Shown here: positions 1-6,735 of the stretch, piece after piece | How the letters are laid out: every line of letters begins with the position of its first letter | Position numbering within the stretch: position 1 is the first letter of the stretch | NCBI GenBank assembly: GCA_002162095.1 | Contig: CP021424.1 | Coordinates: 806,001 to 870,000 of the forward strand | Source: Armatimonadetes bacterium Uphvl-Ar2 | GTDB taxonomy: Bacteria > Armatimonadota > Fimbriimonadia > Fimbriimonadales > Fimbriimonadaceae | Length of the DNA: 64,000 bases | Direction: 5' to 3' | Notes under the pieces: generated by a model | What the model was told of the DNA's origin: nothing | What the model saw: the letters and a program-made list of their open reading frames with translations, nothing else | Databases searched by the model: none | Program-made: the position numbers and the translations under genes

Positions 1-212
1 GTGCGACCCAGGTGGGGATTCAGCCGCTGGGGATGCTGGGGGTCAGCGCGGTGCTGGCCGCCGTGGGTTTGCAGAACGTGTACTTGGTCATCGGCCTGGT
101 GTGCGCGATTCCGGCCTTGTTGATGCTCCTTTCCGGTCCGTTCCGGGCCAGCCGCATGCCCACCCCCGCGCAGGATGCGCTCAACGCACCCGAACCTGAA
201 GCCCCAGCCTAA
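1..212 (+). CDS. MFS transporter, C-terminal fragment (5' end outside window)
   Basis: The open frame enters from the left edge and stops at TAA 210-212, so only about 70 C-terminal residues are visible. They hold a hydrophobic helix (VYLVIGLVCAIPALLMLL) after a short amphipathic stretch, then a polar Pro/Ala-rich tail, as in the last transmembrane helix and cytoplasmic tail of a major facilitator superfamily permease. The substrate cannot be told from this part. It converges on and overlaps by 4 bases the minus-strand gene ending at 209. Confidence 0.6.
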   Translation, partial: ATQVGIQPLGMLGVSAVLAAVGLQNVYLVIGLVCAIPALLMLLSGPFRASRMPTPAQDALNAPEPEAPA

Positions 213-733
213 GCCGCGTAGAGCGGAATCTGCCGCGCCACCACTTGCAGGGCCCACACGAACTCGGGGAAGCCTTCACTCAGCTTGAGAAACGTGGGGG
301 CCTCGGCATCGTGAGGCGGGTAATCGAACGAACCGACCACTGCGTAGCTGGCCGCGCCCTGGGATTGGTAGCTCAGCCGGAACGCCACATCCTCCACTTG
401 CAACCGTTCCAGGTGCGGCGGATAAACCCCGCTCCAGAACAGGATGTAGTCCGCCAAGTGCTTGTGCACCGTGCGCTCTTGTTCAAACGATTGCGCGTTC
501 AGGCGCACATCCCCGGCGGCAATCATCTCAATCACGCTTCGCAGGGGCTTGCCTTCTGCGTCGTGCAGGCCAAACATGCGGTCGGTTTGGGCAAATGCCG
601 CCAGCAACCCGCCCAAATACGCGGTCACGTCGTCCATGCCGTGCGAAGCCACGTGCTGGGCAATCACCTCGCCCACCGCATCGGCAAAGAACTGCTGCAG
701 GTCGTTGTGGTCCGGTCGTAAGATGTCACTCAT
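209..733 (-). CDS. Hypothetical protein, 174 aa
   Basis: I do not recognise this protein. It is a soluble, acidic, single-domain-sized product with no signal peptide, membrane segment or familiar motif. Codon use is typical of the window, with strong GC preference at third positions. An AGGG Shine-Dalgarno element (plus-strand 737-744) lies 6 bases before ATG 733, which supports this start and makes it one of the minority of genes here with a clear ribosome binding site. It stands alone, convergent with the MFS gene and divergent from the gene at 869. Confidence 0.75.
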   Translation of the reverse strand: MSDILRPDHNDLQQFFADAVGEVIAQHVASHGMDDVTAYLGGLLAAFAQTDRMFGLHDAEGKPLRSVIEMIAAGDVRLNAQSFEQERTVHKHLADYILFWSGVYPPHLERLQVEDVAFRLSYQSQGAASYAVVGSFDYPPHDAEAPTFLKLSEGFPEFVWALQVVARQIPLYAA

Positions 734-868
734 GGGTTCACCCTGAGATTCCGCTCTTGAATCTATTGGACGACCGAGGGCTTACCTGGAGTTCCGGGCA
801 ACTCTTCCTACAAAAACCTGGAAACCGTGCGGTGAACGGAAAGCGTCTAAACTAAAGGAGGCGAAACC

Positions 869-1729
869 ATGATAAGCGATCCTTACGCCGCGCAATCTCG
901 ACGACAGCGCACGGGCCTGATTGTAGGTGCGGTGCTGGCCGTTTTGGTGCTGGTGCTCGGGTCGCGGCAATTGGGGCTCAGCCAGGGCACGCAGGCGCCG
1001 GACTTCGGGGGCGGTTTGCAGGCCCGCTCGGCCGCGCCGCCGCCCATCACCGCCGAATCCTCCGCCCCTCCTCCGCCCTTGCTGACCGAGGCCGCCGAAC
1101 CCCCGCCCGAAGCCGCCCGCATGCCGGCGGATATCCGCGAGTGGCTGGAGCACCTGGAACGCATTGAGCGCCAACGCCAAGCGTTGGCCACCCAGCAGGT
1201 CAGCTCGGCCATGGTGAGTCTCACCATGCTGCAAGGGGCGGGTGCCACCCAACAGATTCTGGACGGGCTGCTGGACACCGGAGAAGAAGAACCGACGACG
1301 AACGAGCCTGCCAACCCCGCCGCCGAACTGCAAAAGGACAACCAGGATTACCAAGCGCAGTGGGCGCAGCTGATGGCGGACTTCCGCGCCCTGCCCCCAC
1401 CGCCCGCCTGCGTGCCGCTCCGTAACAGCTTCGACCAGACGCTGGGGCAGACGGAAATGATGATTGACGAGATCGTGGGGGCGATGGACAAAGCCGGCAG
1501 CGACCCGCAAGCCGCCCTGCGCGACCTCTTTGGCATGCGGGGCACCAGCGGAGGCCGGATTGATGCCGCCGCCGCCCAGAGCAACCGCAACCTGGATGAA
1601 GTGTGCCGCCCGTACGGCGTGCGGCCGTGGTTCCAGATTCAAACCGACAGCCAGGCCGGCATTCTGGGCAAGATGGGTGGCCTGCCGGATATTGGTGGTT
1701 TAGGCGGCGGGTTGGGCGGCGGGCTGTAA
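869..1729 (+). CDS. Hypothetical membrane-anchored protein, 286 aa
   Basis: Function not recognised. Residues ~12-32 form one hydrophobic helix after a basic Arg-rich N-terminus, so the protein is probably anchored in the inner membrane with the rest outside. A Pro/Ala-rich linker (~50-85) leads to a mostly helical region (~90-250), and the C-terminus ends in a Gly-rich GGL/GGG tail. Two Cys residues (in the PPPPACVPL stretch and in LDEVCRPYG) could form a disulfide. A very good Shine-Dalgarno (AAGGAGG, 855-861) sits 7 bases before ATG 869, with a TAAACT hexamer at 848-853 that could be its -10. Confidence 0.75.
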   Translation: MISDPYAAQSRRQRTGLIVGAVLAVLVLVLGSRQLGLSQGTQAPDFGGGLQARSAAPPPITAESSAPPPPLLTEAAEPPPEAARMPADIREWLEHLERIERQRQALATQQVSSAMVSLTMLQGAGATQQILDGLLDTGEEEPTTNEPANPAAELQKDNQDYQAQWAQLMADFRALPPPPACVPLRNSFDQTLGQTEMMIDEIVGAMDKAGSDPQAALRDLFGMRGTSGGRIDAAAAQSNRNLDEVCRPYGVRPWFQIQTDSQAGILGKMGGLPDIGGLGGGLGGGL

Positions 1730-1783
1730 TCGCCCGGCGCGCATCGAGCATCGATCACGGGAGCGATTCGACGGGCTTCCGGG

Positions 1784-1789
1784 CATAAT
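1784..1789 (+). promoter_or_regulatory. -10 element CATAAT of the GH109-like gene
   Basis: CATAAT ends 10 bases before ATG 1800. No Shine-Dalgarno fits between them and no good -35 is visible, so the transcript probably has a very short leader. Confidence 0.5.
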
Positions 1790-1799
1790 AGGGGTCACG

Positions 1800-3197
1800 A
1801 TGGAACGCAGAGAGTTCTTGAAGGGAGCCGCCGTGGCCGCCGGAGCCGGAATCTTGGGGGCAAGCGCCCTGGCCCAAACCAAGGGCAATGACGCCAACCG
1901 CAAGCGCGAAGAGCTTTTGCGTGTTCCCGCCCGCAAAGGCAAGTACATGGGTGGTTTTGCCGCCCCGGCCATGGACCGAATCCGCGTCGGCTTCATTGGC
2001 GTGGGCGCTCGCGGCCCCGGGCACCTGGCGCACGCGCTGGTGATTGAAGGCTGCGAAGTGGTCGCCATCTGCGACACCCACAAGCCCTCGCTGGATCGCG
2101 CCGTCAAGATGGTGACCGACGCCGGTCGCCCGGCCCCCAAGACGTTCGGGGAGCGCGGACCGGAAGATTTCCGCCGCATGCTGGAAATGAAGGACCTGGA
2201 TGTGGTCTACATTTGCACCCCCTGGGAATGGCACGCCCCCATGGCCATCGCCGCCATGCGCGCCGGCAAGCACGCCTTGGTGGAAGTGCCGATGGCGTAC
2301 ACCGTCGAGGACATGTGGGACATCGTCAACACGTCCGAAGAAACCCAGCGCCACTGCATGATGCTGGAGAACGTCAACTACGGACGCGAAGAACTGATGG
2401 TGTTGAACCTGGTGCGCCAAGGCCGCCTGGGCGAACTGCTGCACGGGGAAGCCGCCTACATTCACGACCTGCGCGGCCAAATGCACGAGATTGACCACGG
2501 CACGGGAAGCTGGCGCACGTTCCACTATGCGCAGCGCAACGGCAACCTGTATCCCACCCACGGCCTCGGCCCGGTGGCGCAATACATGAACATAGACCGG
2601 GGCGACCGCATGGATTACCTCACGTCGGTGAGTTCGCCCAGCATGGCCCGCGCCATTTATGCCCGCACGGCATTCCCCGAGGGTCACCCGCGCCGGGACA
2701 TCAAGTTCCAGTGCGGCGACATCAACACCACCATCGTCAAGACGGTCCTTGGCCGTACGATGATGATCCAGTGGGACGAGCAACTGCCGCGACCCTACAC
2801 CCGTCACAACCTCATCCAGGGCACCAACGGTGTGTGGACCGGGTTCCCGGGCCGCGTGGTCATTGAGAACGAAACCCCGGACACCCACAGCTGGGTGCAA
2901 GGAAGTGCCCTTCAAGATCATTACAAGAAGTACGACCACCCGCTGTGGGTGCGTCTGGAAGCCGACGCCCAGAAGAACGGTGGCCACGGCGGGATGGACT
3001 TCATCATGAACTGGCGCGTGATGTACTGCCTGCGCAACGGCTTGCCGCTGGACCAGAACGTCTACGAAGGCGCGTCGTGGTCGGTGATCGCCCCGCTCAG
3101 CGAGTGGTCGGTGGCCAATCGCAGCCAGAGCATTGACGTGCCGGATTTCACGCGTGGCGATTGGGCGCGCACCGAGCCGCTCGCCATCGTGGACTAA
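1800..3197 (+). CDS. Gfo/Idh/MocA-family protein of the GH109 type (NAD-dependent glycosidase-like), Tat-exported
   Basis: Residues 1-26 are a twin-arginine signal (ERREFLKG, then an Ala/Gly-rich core), so a folded NAD-containing protein is sent across the inner membrane. A Rossmann dinucleotide site GFIGVGARG lies at 64-72. The following blocks match glycoside hydrolase family 109, the alpha-N-acetylgalactosaminidase family that uses bound NAD+ in an oxidation-elimination-hydration mechanism: EVPMAYTVE (162-170), HCMMLENVNYGREELM (185-200), GEAAYIHDLRGQ, and GGHGGMDFIMNWR near 393-405. Length (465 aa) fits the family. Related subfamilies act on other sugars, so the substrate is an inference. 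It is monocistronic, with a hairpin terminator just downstream. Confidence 0.85.
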   Translation: MERREFLKGAAVAAGAGILGASALAQTKGNDANRKREELLRVPARKGKYMGGFAAPAMDRIRVGFIGVGARGPGHLAHALVIEGCEVVAICDTHKPSLDRAVKMVTDAGRPAPKTFGERGPEDFRRMLEMKDLDVVYICTPWEWHAPMAIAAMRAGKHALVEVPMAYTVEDMWDIVNTSEETQRHCMMLENVNYGREELMVLNLVRQGRLGELLHGEAAYIHDLRGQMHEIDHGTGSWRTFHYAQRNGNLYPTHGLGPVAQYMNIDRGDRMDYLTSVSSPSMARAIYARTAFPEGHPRRDIKFQCGDINTTIVKTVLGRTMMIQWDEQLPRPYTRHNLIQGTNGVWTGFPGRVVIENETPDTHSWVQGSALQDHYKKYDHPLWVRLEADAQKNGGHGGMDFIMNWRVMYCLRNGLPLDQNVYEGASWSVIAPLSEWSVANRSQSIDVPDFTRGDWARTEPLAIVD

Positions 3198-3216
3198 GCG
3201 CCGGACTCAGAAACCA

Positions 3217-3251
3217 AAAAGCCTCTCTCGGGGAAACCGGGAGAGGCTTTT
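3217..3251. terminator. Bidirectional intrinsic terminator
   Basis: An 11-bp stem (GCCTCTCTCGG pairing with CCGGGAGAGGC, one G-U) with a short GAAA-type loop is flanked by AAAAA on the left and TTTTCTTTT on the right. It can therefore stop transcription from the plus-strand gene ending at 3197 and from the minus-strand gene ending at 3272. Confidence 0.8.
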
Positions 3252-3271
3252 CTTTTGAAAGTTGGCTGAGT

Positions 3272-3577
3272 TTAGAAGGAGCGGAGCTTAGCGGCCAGAG
3301 CCTCGACGTCCTGGGCGCTGAACTCCTTGGTGGCGACATAGGGGGCCAGGTCTTCTTCAATCCCGAGGTAACTCGGTCCGGACCACACGCCCAACGGGGC
3401 GGCACTGCTATCCAGCTTGACCAAGGTGATGCGGAATCCGTCGCGCTTGGGATTGCTCTCCAGCCATCGCATGCCGTTCTCCATCAGGTCTGGGATCGAG
3501 GTGTAGACCCCGGTCACGTCAGAAACGCCCTCAGCGTTCAGTTGTTCGGTTACCCAGTAGATTCGGCGGAACACCAT
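3272..3577 (-). CDS. Hypothetical protein, 101 aa
   Basis: Function not recognised. A small soluble protein with alternating hydrophobic residues (FRITLVKLD, YLGIEEDLAPYV) that suggest a compact alpha/beta fold. Its base composition is lower in GC than the neighbouring housekeeping genes and it lies beside a toxin-antitoxin pair on the same strand, so it may belong to the same acquired island. The start is ATG 3577; the 119 bases between it and the antitoxin stop at 3697 hold no gene that I can support. Confidence 0.55.
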   Translation of the reverse strand: MVFRRIYWVTEQLNAEGVSDVTGVYTSIPDLMENGMRWLESNPKRDGFRITLVKLDSSAAPLGVWSGPSYLGIEEDLAPYVATKEFSAQDVEALAAKLRSF

Positions 3578-3696
3578 TGGTCGGCCCTGCTAGAAGCTTC
3601 GGTAGTTTTCCATACATGCGCGAGAGGGGTACGGACTATCTCCAACGGGCCTAAGCCCTTGGGTTCCGAACCCCACTCCAAGGTCTATGGTGGGCC

Positions 3697-4209
3697 TCAC
3701 TGACAAGCAACATGGATCGCGCCGGAACCAACCTTGGGGCTTGAGGTGTGAATGACGATATCCACGTCCAGCCCCATATTGAGCAAGCGTGCCAAAAGCC
3801 ACTCGGTCGAGAACTCACTTAACCGGCCGCGAATGATCTTGGAGACCTTGGGCTGGTCAATTCCCATGAGTTCAGCGGCTTGGGCCTGAGTCAATCCTTT
3901 GGCCTCGATGATATCGTGAATGGTCACTGCCAACTGTGCCTTCGCCAGCAGCTCCTCCGGATTGTCAAGACCGAGGTCGGCAAAGACATTGCCCGAACCA
4001 TAGTAAACGCCCTGATCATCGCTCTCGTCCGCAGGTTTCGCAAGCTTCGTTGAGTTGCGCCCGACTTTGGCTCGGCCCTTGGGCTCGCCAGGAGTTGTCG
4101 TAGGTCGATTCTCTTGGCCGTTTGCCACGTATTCGAGGGTTGCCCCATCAGAAACAAAGCTGGTCGGACTCCTCTTTGGCTCGTTCACTTTCCTTGTTGA
4201 TTTTTCCAT
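3697..4209 (-). CDS. HigA-like antitoxin, XRE-family helix-turn-helix
   Basis: The C-terminal ~95 residues match the XRE/HigA-type antitoxin seen next to RelE/HigB toxins: GSGNVFADLGLDNPEELLAKA, then the HTH core LTQAQAAELMGIDQPKVSKIIRG and a C-terminal hydrophobic strand. It would neutralise the toxin encoded upstream and repress the operon. Unlike typical family members (~100 aa) it has an extra ~70-residue N-terminus that is basic, Thr/Pro-rich and probably disordered. Its start (ATG 4209) lies inside the end of the toxin gene, a 25-base overlap that implies translational coupling. The region is lower in GC than the window, a sign of transfer. Confidence 0.85.
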   Translation of the reverse strand: MEKSTRKVNEPKRSPTSFVSDGATLEYVANGQENRPTTTPGEPKGRAKVGRNSTKLAKPADESDDQGVYYGSGNVFADLGLDNPEELLAKAQLAVTIHDIIEAKGLTQAQAAELMGIDQPKVSKIIRGRLSEFSTEWLLARLLNMGLDVDIVIHTSSPKVGSGAIHVACQ

Positions 4210-4559
4210 TCTTGATACTCCTTCTCCGCCGCTTTCAGCCTTGACTCCACTTTATCGAGGTCCTGCTTCGGGGTTGCCACCCCCGACTTCGACTTCTTTT
4301 GGAAGCAGTGAAGGACGTAGATGATCTCTGCAAATCGAACGGTGTAGACGGCTCGATAGGTGTTTCCATCATAGTCCTCGACTACCTCCAGCACTCCTGC
4401 GCCCTTATAGCCCTTCAGGGGTTTGGCAGAGTCATGCTTCTTTCCTCTTTGAGCCTCATAGAGTGCGAAACCGACGCCGATCTGAACAACCTTTGGGAAG
4501 GATCGCAAGTCCTTTCGACTAGATGCTATCCAGTTGACCGGCTTCAAATCGTCGGACAT
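4185..4559 (-). CDS. HigB/Gp49-like (RelE superfamily) toxin
   Basis: About 124 residues with the layout of the phage-derived Gp49-like/HigB family: RKDLRSFPKVVQIGVGFALYEAQRG, then KPLKGYKGAGVLEVVEDYDGNTYRAVYTVRF and YVLHCFQKKSKSG. Proteins of this family are ribosome-dependent mRNA interferases. The C-terminus is a charged helix (LDKVESRLKAAEKEYQEWKNQQ). I chose ATG 4559 rather than the TTG further upstream (4601), because the upstream codons overlap a palindrome and a terminator stem. The toxin precedes the antitoxin, the HigBA order. Confidence 0.8.
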   Translation of the reverse strand: MSDDLKPVNWIASSRKDLRSFPKVVQIGVGFALYEAQRGKKHDSAKPLKGYKGAGVLEVVEDYDGNTYRAVYTVRFAEIIYVLHCFQKKSKSGVATPKQDLDKVESRLKAAEKEYQEWKNQQGK

Positions 4560-4560
4560 T

Positions 4561-4576
4561 ATGCTAGTAATAGCAT
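4561..4576. promoter_or_regulatory. Perfect 6-bp palindrome next to the toxin start (candidate HigA operator)
   Basis: ATGCTA-GTAA-TAGCAT begins one base upstream of the toxin ATG. A second imperfect dyad (CATACC/CGTATG) follows at about 4575-4590. The position over the likely promoter/start suits autoregulation by the HTH antitoxin; this is inferred from position and symmetry. Confidence 0.45.
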
Positions 4577-4591
4577 ACCATATGACGTATG

Positions 4592-4631
4592 AAAAATCCA
4601 ATCTGTTCGCCTCAAGATGAGGAGAACAGAT
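4592..4631 (-). terminator. Intrinsic terminator of speE
   Basis: A 14-bp stem with one mismatch (plus-strand arms 4601-4614 and 4618-4631, loop AGA) is followed on the minus strand by TGGATTTTTC. It ends the speE transcript and also lies just upstream of the toxin gene, insulating the toxin-antitoxin pair from read-through. Confidence 0.75.
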
Positions 4632-4658
4632 CGAAACTCGGGAATTTGGTGGCGATGC

Positions 4659-5603
4659 TTACGCTTCCCAGAGGAACGGTTCGGCGTCCGTGAGGATGCG
4701 ACCGTGCTGCTTGATGGCGCGGAGCATGTATTCCGGCAACGTGAACATCGCGTTGTGGAAGCGCGGCGTGTAGTACCGGTTGGTGGTCACGCCTCGCTCG
4801 GCCAGGCGCTGAGCGATCAGTTCCGGCGTCAGTTCCAGCGGGTCATGCTTCTTGCTGGCCAGGATGAAGCCCCACGGCATCTGGAACGTGGTGACCAGGC
4901 CGTAGTAACCGCGCACGTACGGGAACTGCTCCTTCAGGCTGTCCAGCGTCTCGTGCACCGCCGCAAAGCAGTACGGGTACGTCTCGTTGCAGGCCCCGCT
5001 TTGCAGCACAAACACGCCGTCGTCGCTGAGGGCTTCGGCCACGTGCTGGAAGTACTCCTTGGTGTAGAGATAGAGCGCCGGGCCCCCTTCAATCGGGCCG
5101 GGCAGGTCGCTCAGGATGACGTCGTAGTTGGCACCCTTGTGGTCTTCCACCCACTTGCGGGCGTCCTTGTGCACCAGGTTGGCGCGCGGGTCATCAAAGC
5201 AGTCGTGGTGCCACTCCTTCATGTGCACCTTCACCATGTCCACCAGCTCTTCGTCCAGGTCCACCATGTCGCAGTGCTCCACGGTGTTGTGCTGCAGGGC
5301 TTGCCACAGGGTCGCGCCCTCGCCGCCGCCGCACACCAGCACCTTCTTCGGGTTCGGGTGGGTGGTCATGGCCGGCTGGACCATGCTCTCGTGATAAACG
5401 TACTCGTCCAGAAGGCTGCTTTGGATCTTATAGTCCAGGAACAGCGTCTTGCCGAAGGTCGGCATTTCGACGATCTGGTACTGCTGAAACTGGGTGTGGC
5501 CTTCCACAAGGAATCGGTCAACGGAGAAGTGCCAGGTCACCGCATCGGTGTGGGTTTCGGCGATGAACATCCCCGTGCTTTGGGAGAACAAGCGATCACT
5601 CAT
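4659..5603 (-). CDS. speE: Spermidine synthase-like aminopropyltransferase
   Basis: Transfers the aminopropyl group of decarboxylated S-adenosylmethionine to a di- or triamine (or agmatine) in polyamine synthesis. At 314 aa it has the beta-strand N-domain, YHESMVQPAM (70-79), the nucleotide site GGGEGAT (92-98), MVDLDEELV (113-121) and a conserved C-terminal half. GGGEG rather than GGGDG, and the IEGGPALYLYTKEYF block, resemble Thermus SpeE and plant thermospermine synthase more than Escherichia coli SpeE. The catalytic loop reads DLPGP (166-170) where the family has DxxDP, so the second Asp is Gly. The start codon is preceded by a GATAAT hexamer 11 bases away. Confidence 0.9.
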   Translation of the reverse strand: MSDRLFSQSTGMFIAETHTDAVTWHFSVDRFLVEGHTQFQQYQIVEMPTFGKTLFLDYKIQSSLLDEYVYHESMVQPAMTTHPNPKKVLVCGGGEGATLWQALQHNTVEHCDMVDLDEELVDMVKVHMKEWHHDCFDDPRANLVHKDARKWVEDHKGANYDVILSDLPGPIEGGPALYLYTKEYFQHVAEALSDDGVFVLQSGACNETYPYCFAAVHETLDSLKEQFPYVRGYYGLVTTFQMPWGFILASKKHDPLELTPELIAQRLAERGVTTNRYYTPRFHNAMFTLPEYMLRAIKQHGRILTDAEPFLWEA

Positions 5604-5614
5604 GGAGCGTGGTC

Positions 5615-5620
5615 ATTATC
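5615..5620 (-). promoter_or_regulatory. -10 element GATAAT of speE
   Basis: On the minus strand GATAAT ends 11 bases before ATG 5603, again without a Shine-Dalgarno in between. Confidence 0.5.
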
Positions 5621-5741
5621 CCCCGCGAGGTGGGCACCCCTAAGGGTCCCTATGCCCTCTTTCCCCCTGGATCCGCGCCAGGAGCCCGGCATATTTGCGA
5701 GGTTGGTTCGGAGAAGGCCCCCGTTCGCGCCGAGAAGGGGC

Positions 5742-5747
5742 TAAAGT
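5742..5747 (+). promoter_or_regulatory. -10 element TAAAGT of the PEP-CTERM gene
   Basis: TAAAGT followed by six bases (GAAAGG) and ATG 5754. The predicted transcription start coincides with the start codon, although GAAAGG could also act as a Shine-Dalgarno if initiation is further upstream. Confidence 0.45.
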
Positions 5748-5753
5748 GAAAGG

Positions 5754-6680
5754 ATGCAAGTGAAGACCCTACTGATGCTCGCGGCCCTGAGCCTGGCGGC
5801 CGCCAGTCAAGCTCAGTACCTGCTGATACCGAACAGCGGGCGCGACCAGGTGTGGCAAGTCAGCGCGTTTGATGGCAGCATCATCAGCCAAAACTTCATC
5901 CAAGACACTTCTCTTGATCTGCCGCTGCATGCGATCTCGAGTGGACGCGGCACGATTTTCGTTAGCGACCAGAACCTGGACGCCGTGCGGGAATACGATA
6001 TGAACGGCACATTACTCGGGGTCGTCGCCGGTCCGGCGCAAGGGCTGGACAACATTCGAGGCATTGCCGTTCGCAATGGCGAACTCTACGTCACCGTGTC
6101 AGCGGGCTCCTTCGCGAACACCATTCAGAAGTTCAACCTCACGACGAATCAACAAAGCACCTGGGCCACCCTACCGTCCGGTTCGGCCAGTCCCTGGTTC
6201 ATCTACTTCCGTGATAACGATGTGCTGGTCAGCGAAAGCAGCGGCGACGACATCGTTCGCTACGACCTGAATGGGACCTTCCTCAACCGTTTCTACAACT
6301 CTCCGGGTTCAAATGACCTCAACTTCCCGCAGCAGATCACGGAATCGGCGGTGGGTGATGTTTATGTGGCAGGCTTTAGCCTCCCGACCGCGCTCTACAA
6401 GTTCGATGCGAACGGCACCAAGACGGGGACGTTCCCGGTCAACACGGGCCTGCGCGGGATTTATGAACTCGGCAACGGAAAGTTCCTTTGGACAGCCGGC
6501 ACCCGCTTCGGCACGTTCGATCCGGCGACGAATCAGTTCACCGACATCGTGAACGACCTTCCCTCGGGCAGCTTCCGCTACATCAGCTACGTCCCGGCGG
6601 TGCCGGAACCGGCCACGATGACGGTGATGGGTCTTGGCTTGCTGGCCATGCTCCGCCGCCGAAATCGTCAGCGCGGGTAA
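5754..6680 (+). CDS. Secreted PEP-CTERM protein with a predicted beta-propeller
   Basis: Residues 1-20 are a signal peptide (VKTLLMLAALSLAAASQAQ). The body (~25-280) contains repeated strand-loop units such as FVSDQNLDAVREYDMNGTLLGVV and VSESSGDDIVRYDLNGTFLNRF, like NHL/SMP-30-type propellers. The C-terminus has VPEPAT, a hydrophobic helix and an Arg-rich tail, the PEP-CTERM sorting signal that is cut by an exosortase in diderm bacteria with exopolysaccharide. The protein is thus sent to the cell surface or outside. The exosortase is not in this window. A GAGGCAA/TTGCCTC hairpin follows at 6695-6712. Confidence 0.85.
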   Translation: MQVKTLLMLAALSLAAASQAQYLLIPNSGRDQVWQVSAFDGSIISQNFIQDTSLDLPLHAISSGRGTIFVSDQNLDAVREYDMNGTLLGVVAGPAQGLDNIRGIAVRNGELYVTVSAGSFANTIQKFNLTTNQQSTWATLPSGSASPWFIYFRDNDVLVSESSGDDIVRYDLNGTFLNRFYNSPGSNDLNFPQQITESAVGDVYVAGFSLPTALYKFDANGTKTGTFPVNTGLRGIYELGNGKFLWTAGTRFGTFDPATNQFTDIVNDLPSGSFRYISYVPAVPEPATMTVMGLGLLAMLRRRNRQRG

Positions 6681-6694
6681 GGACTTCATCAGCA

Positions 6695-6712
6695 GAGGCA
6701 AGCCGTTGCCTC
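6695..6712 (+). terminator. Hairpin, possible weak terminator
   Basis: A 7-bp perfect stem (GAGGCAA, loop GCCG, TTGCCTC) lies 14 bases after the PEP-CTERM stop codon. No proper T-tract follows, so termination is uncertain. Confidence 0.35.
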
Positions 6713-6723
6713 CTCATTCGGGC

Positions 6724-6729
6724 CACAAT
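6724..6729 (+). promoter_or_regulatory. -10 element CACAAT of the TolB-like gene
   Basis: CACAAT, six bases (CGAAAT), then ATG 6736. This supports choosing ATG 6736 over longer frames and points to a leaderless mRNA. Confidence 0.45.
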
Positions 6730-6735
6730 CGAAAT

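Noticed and set aside
4599-4601. TTG start giving the toxin 14 extra residues
   Set aside because: The extra codons lie in the palindrome and at the edge of the speE terminator stem, and homologs begin near the residue encoded at 4559.
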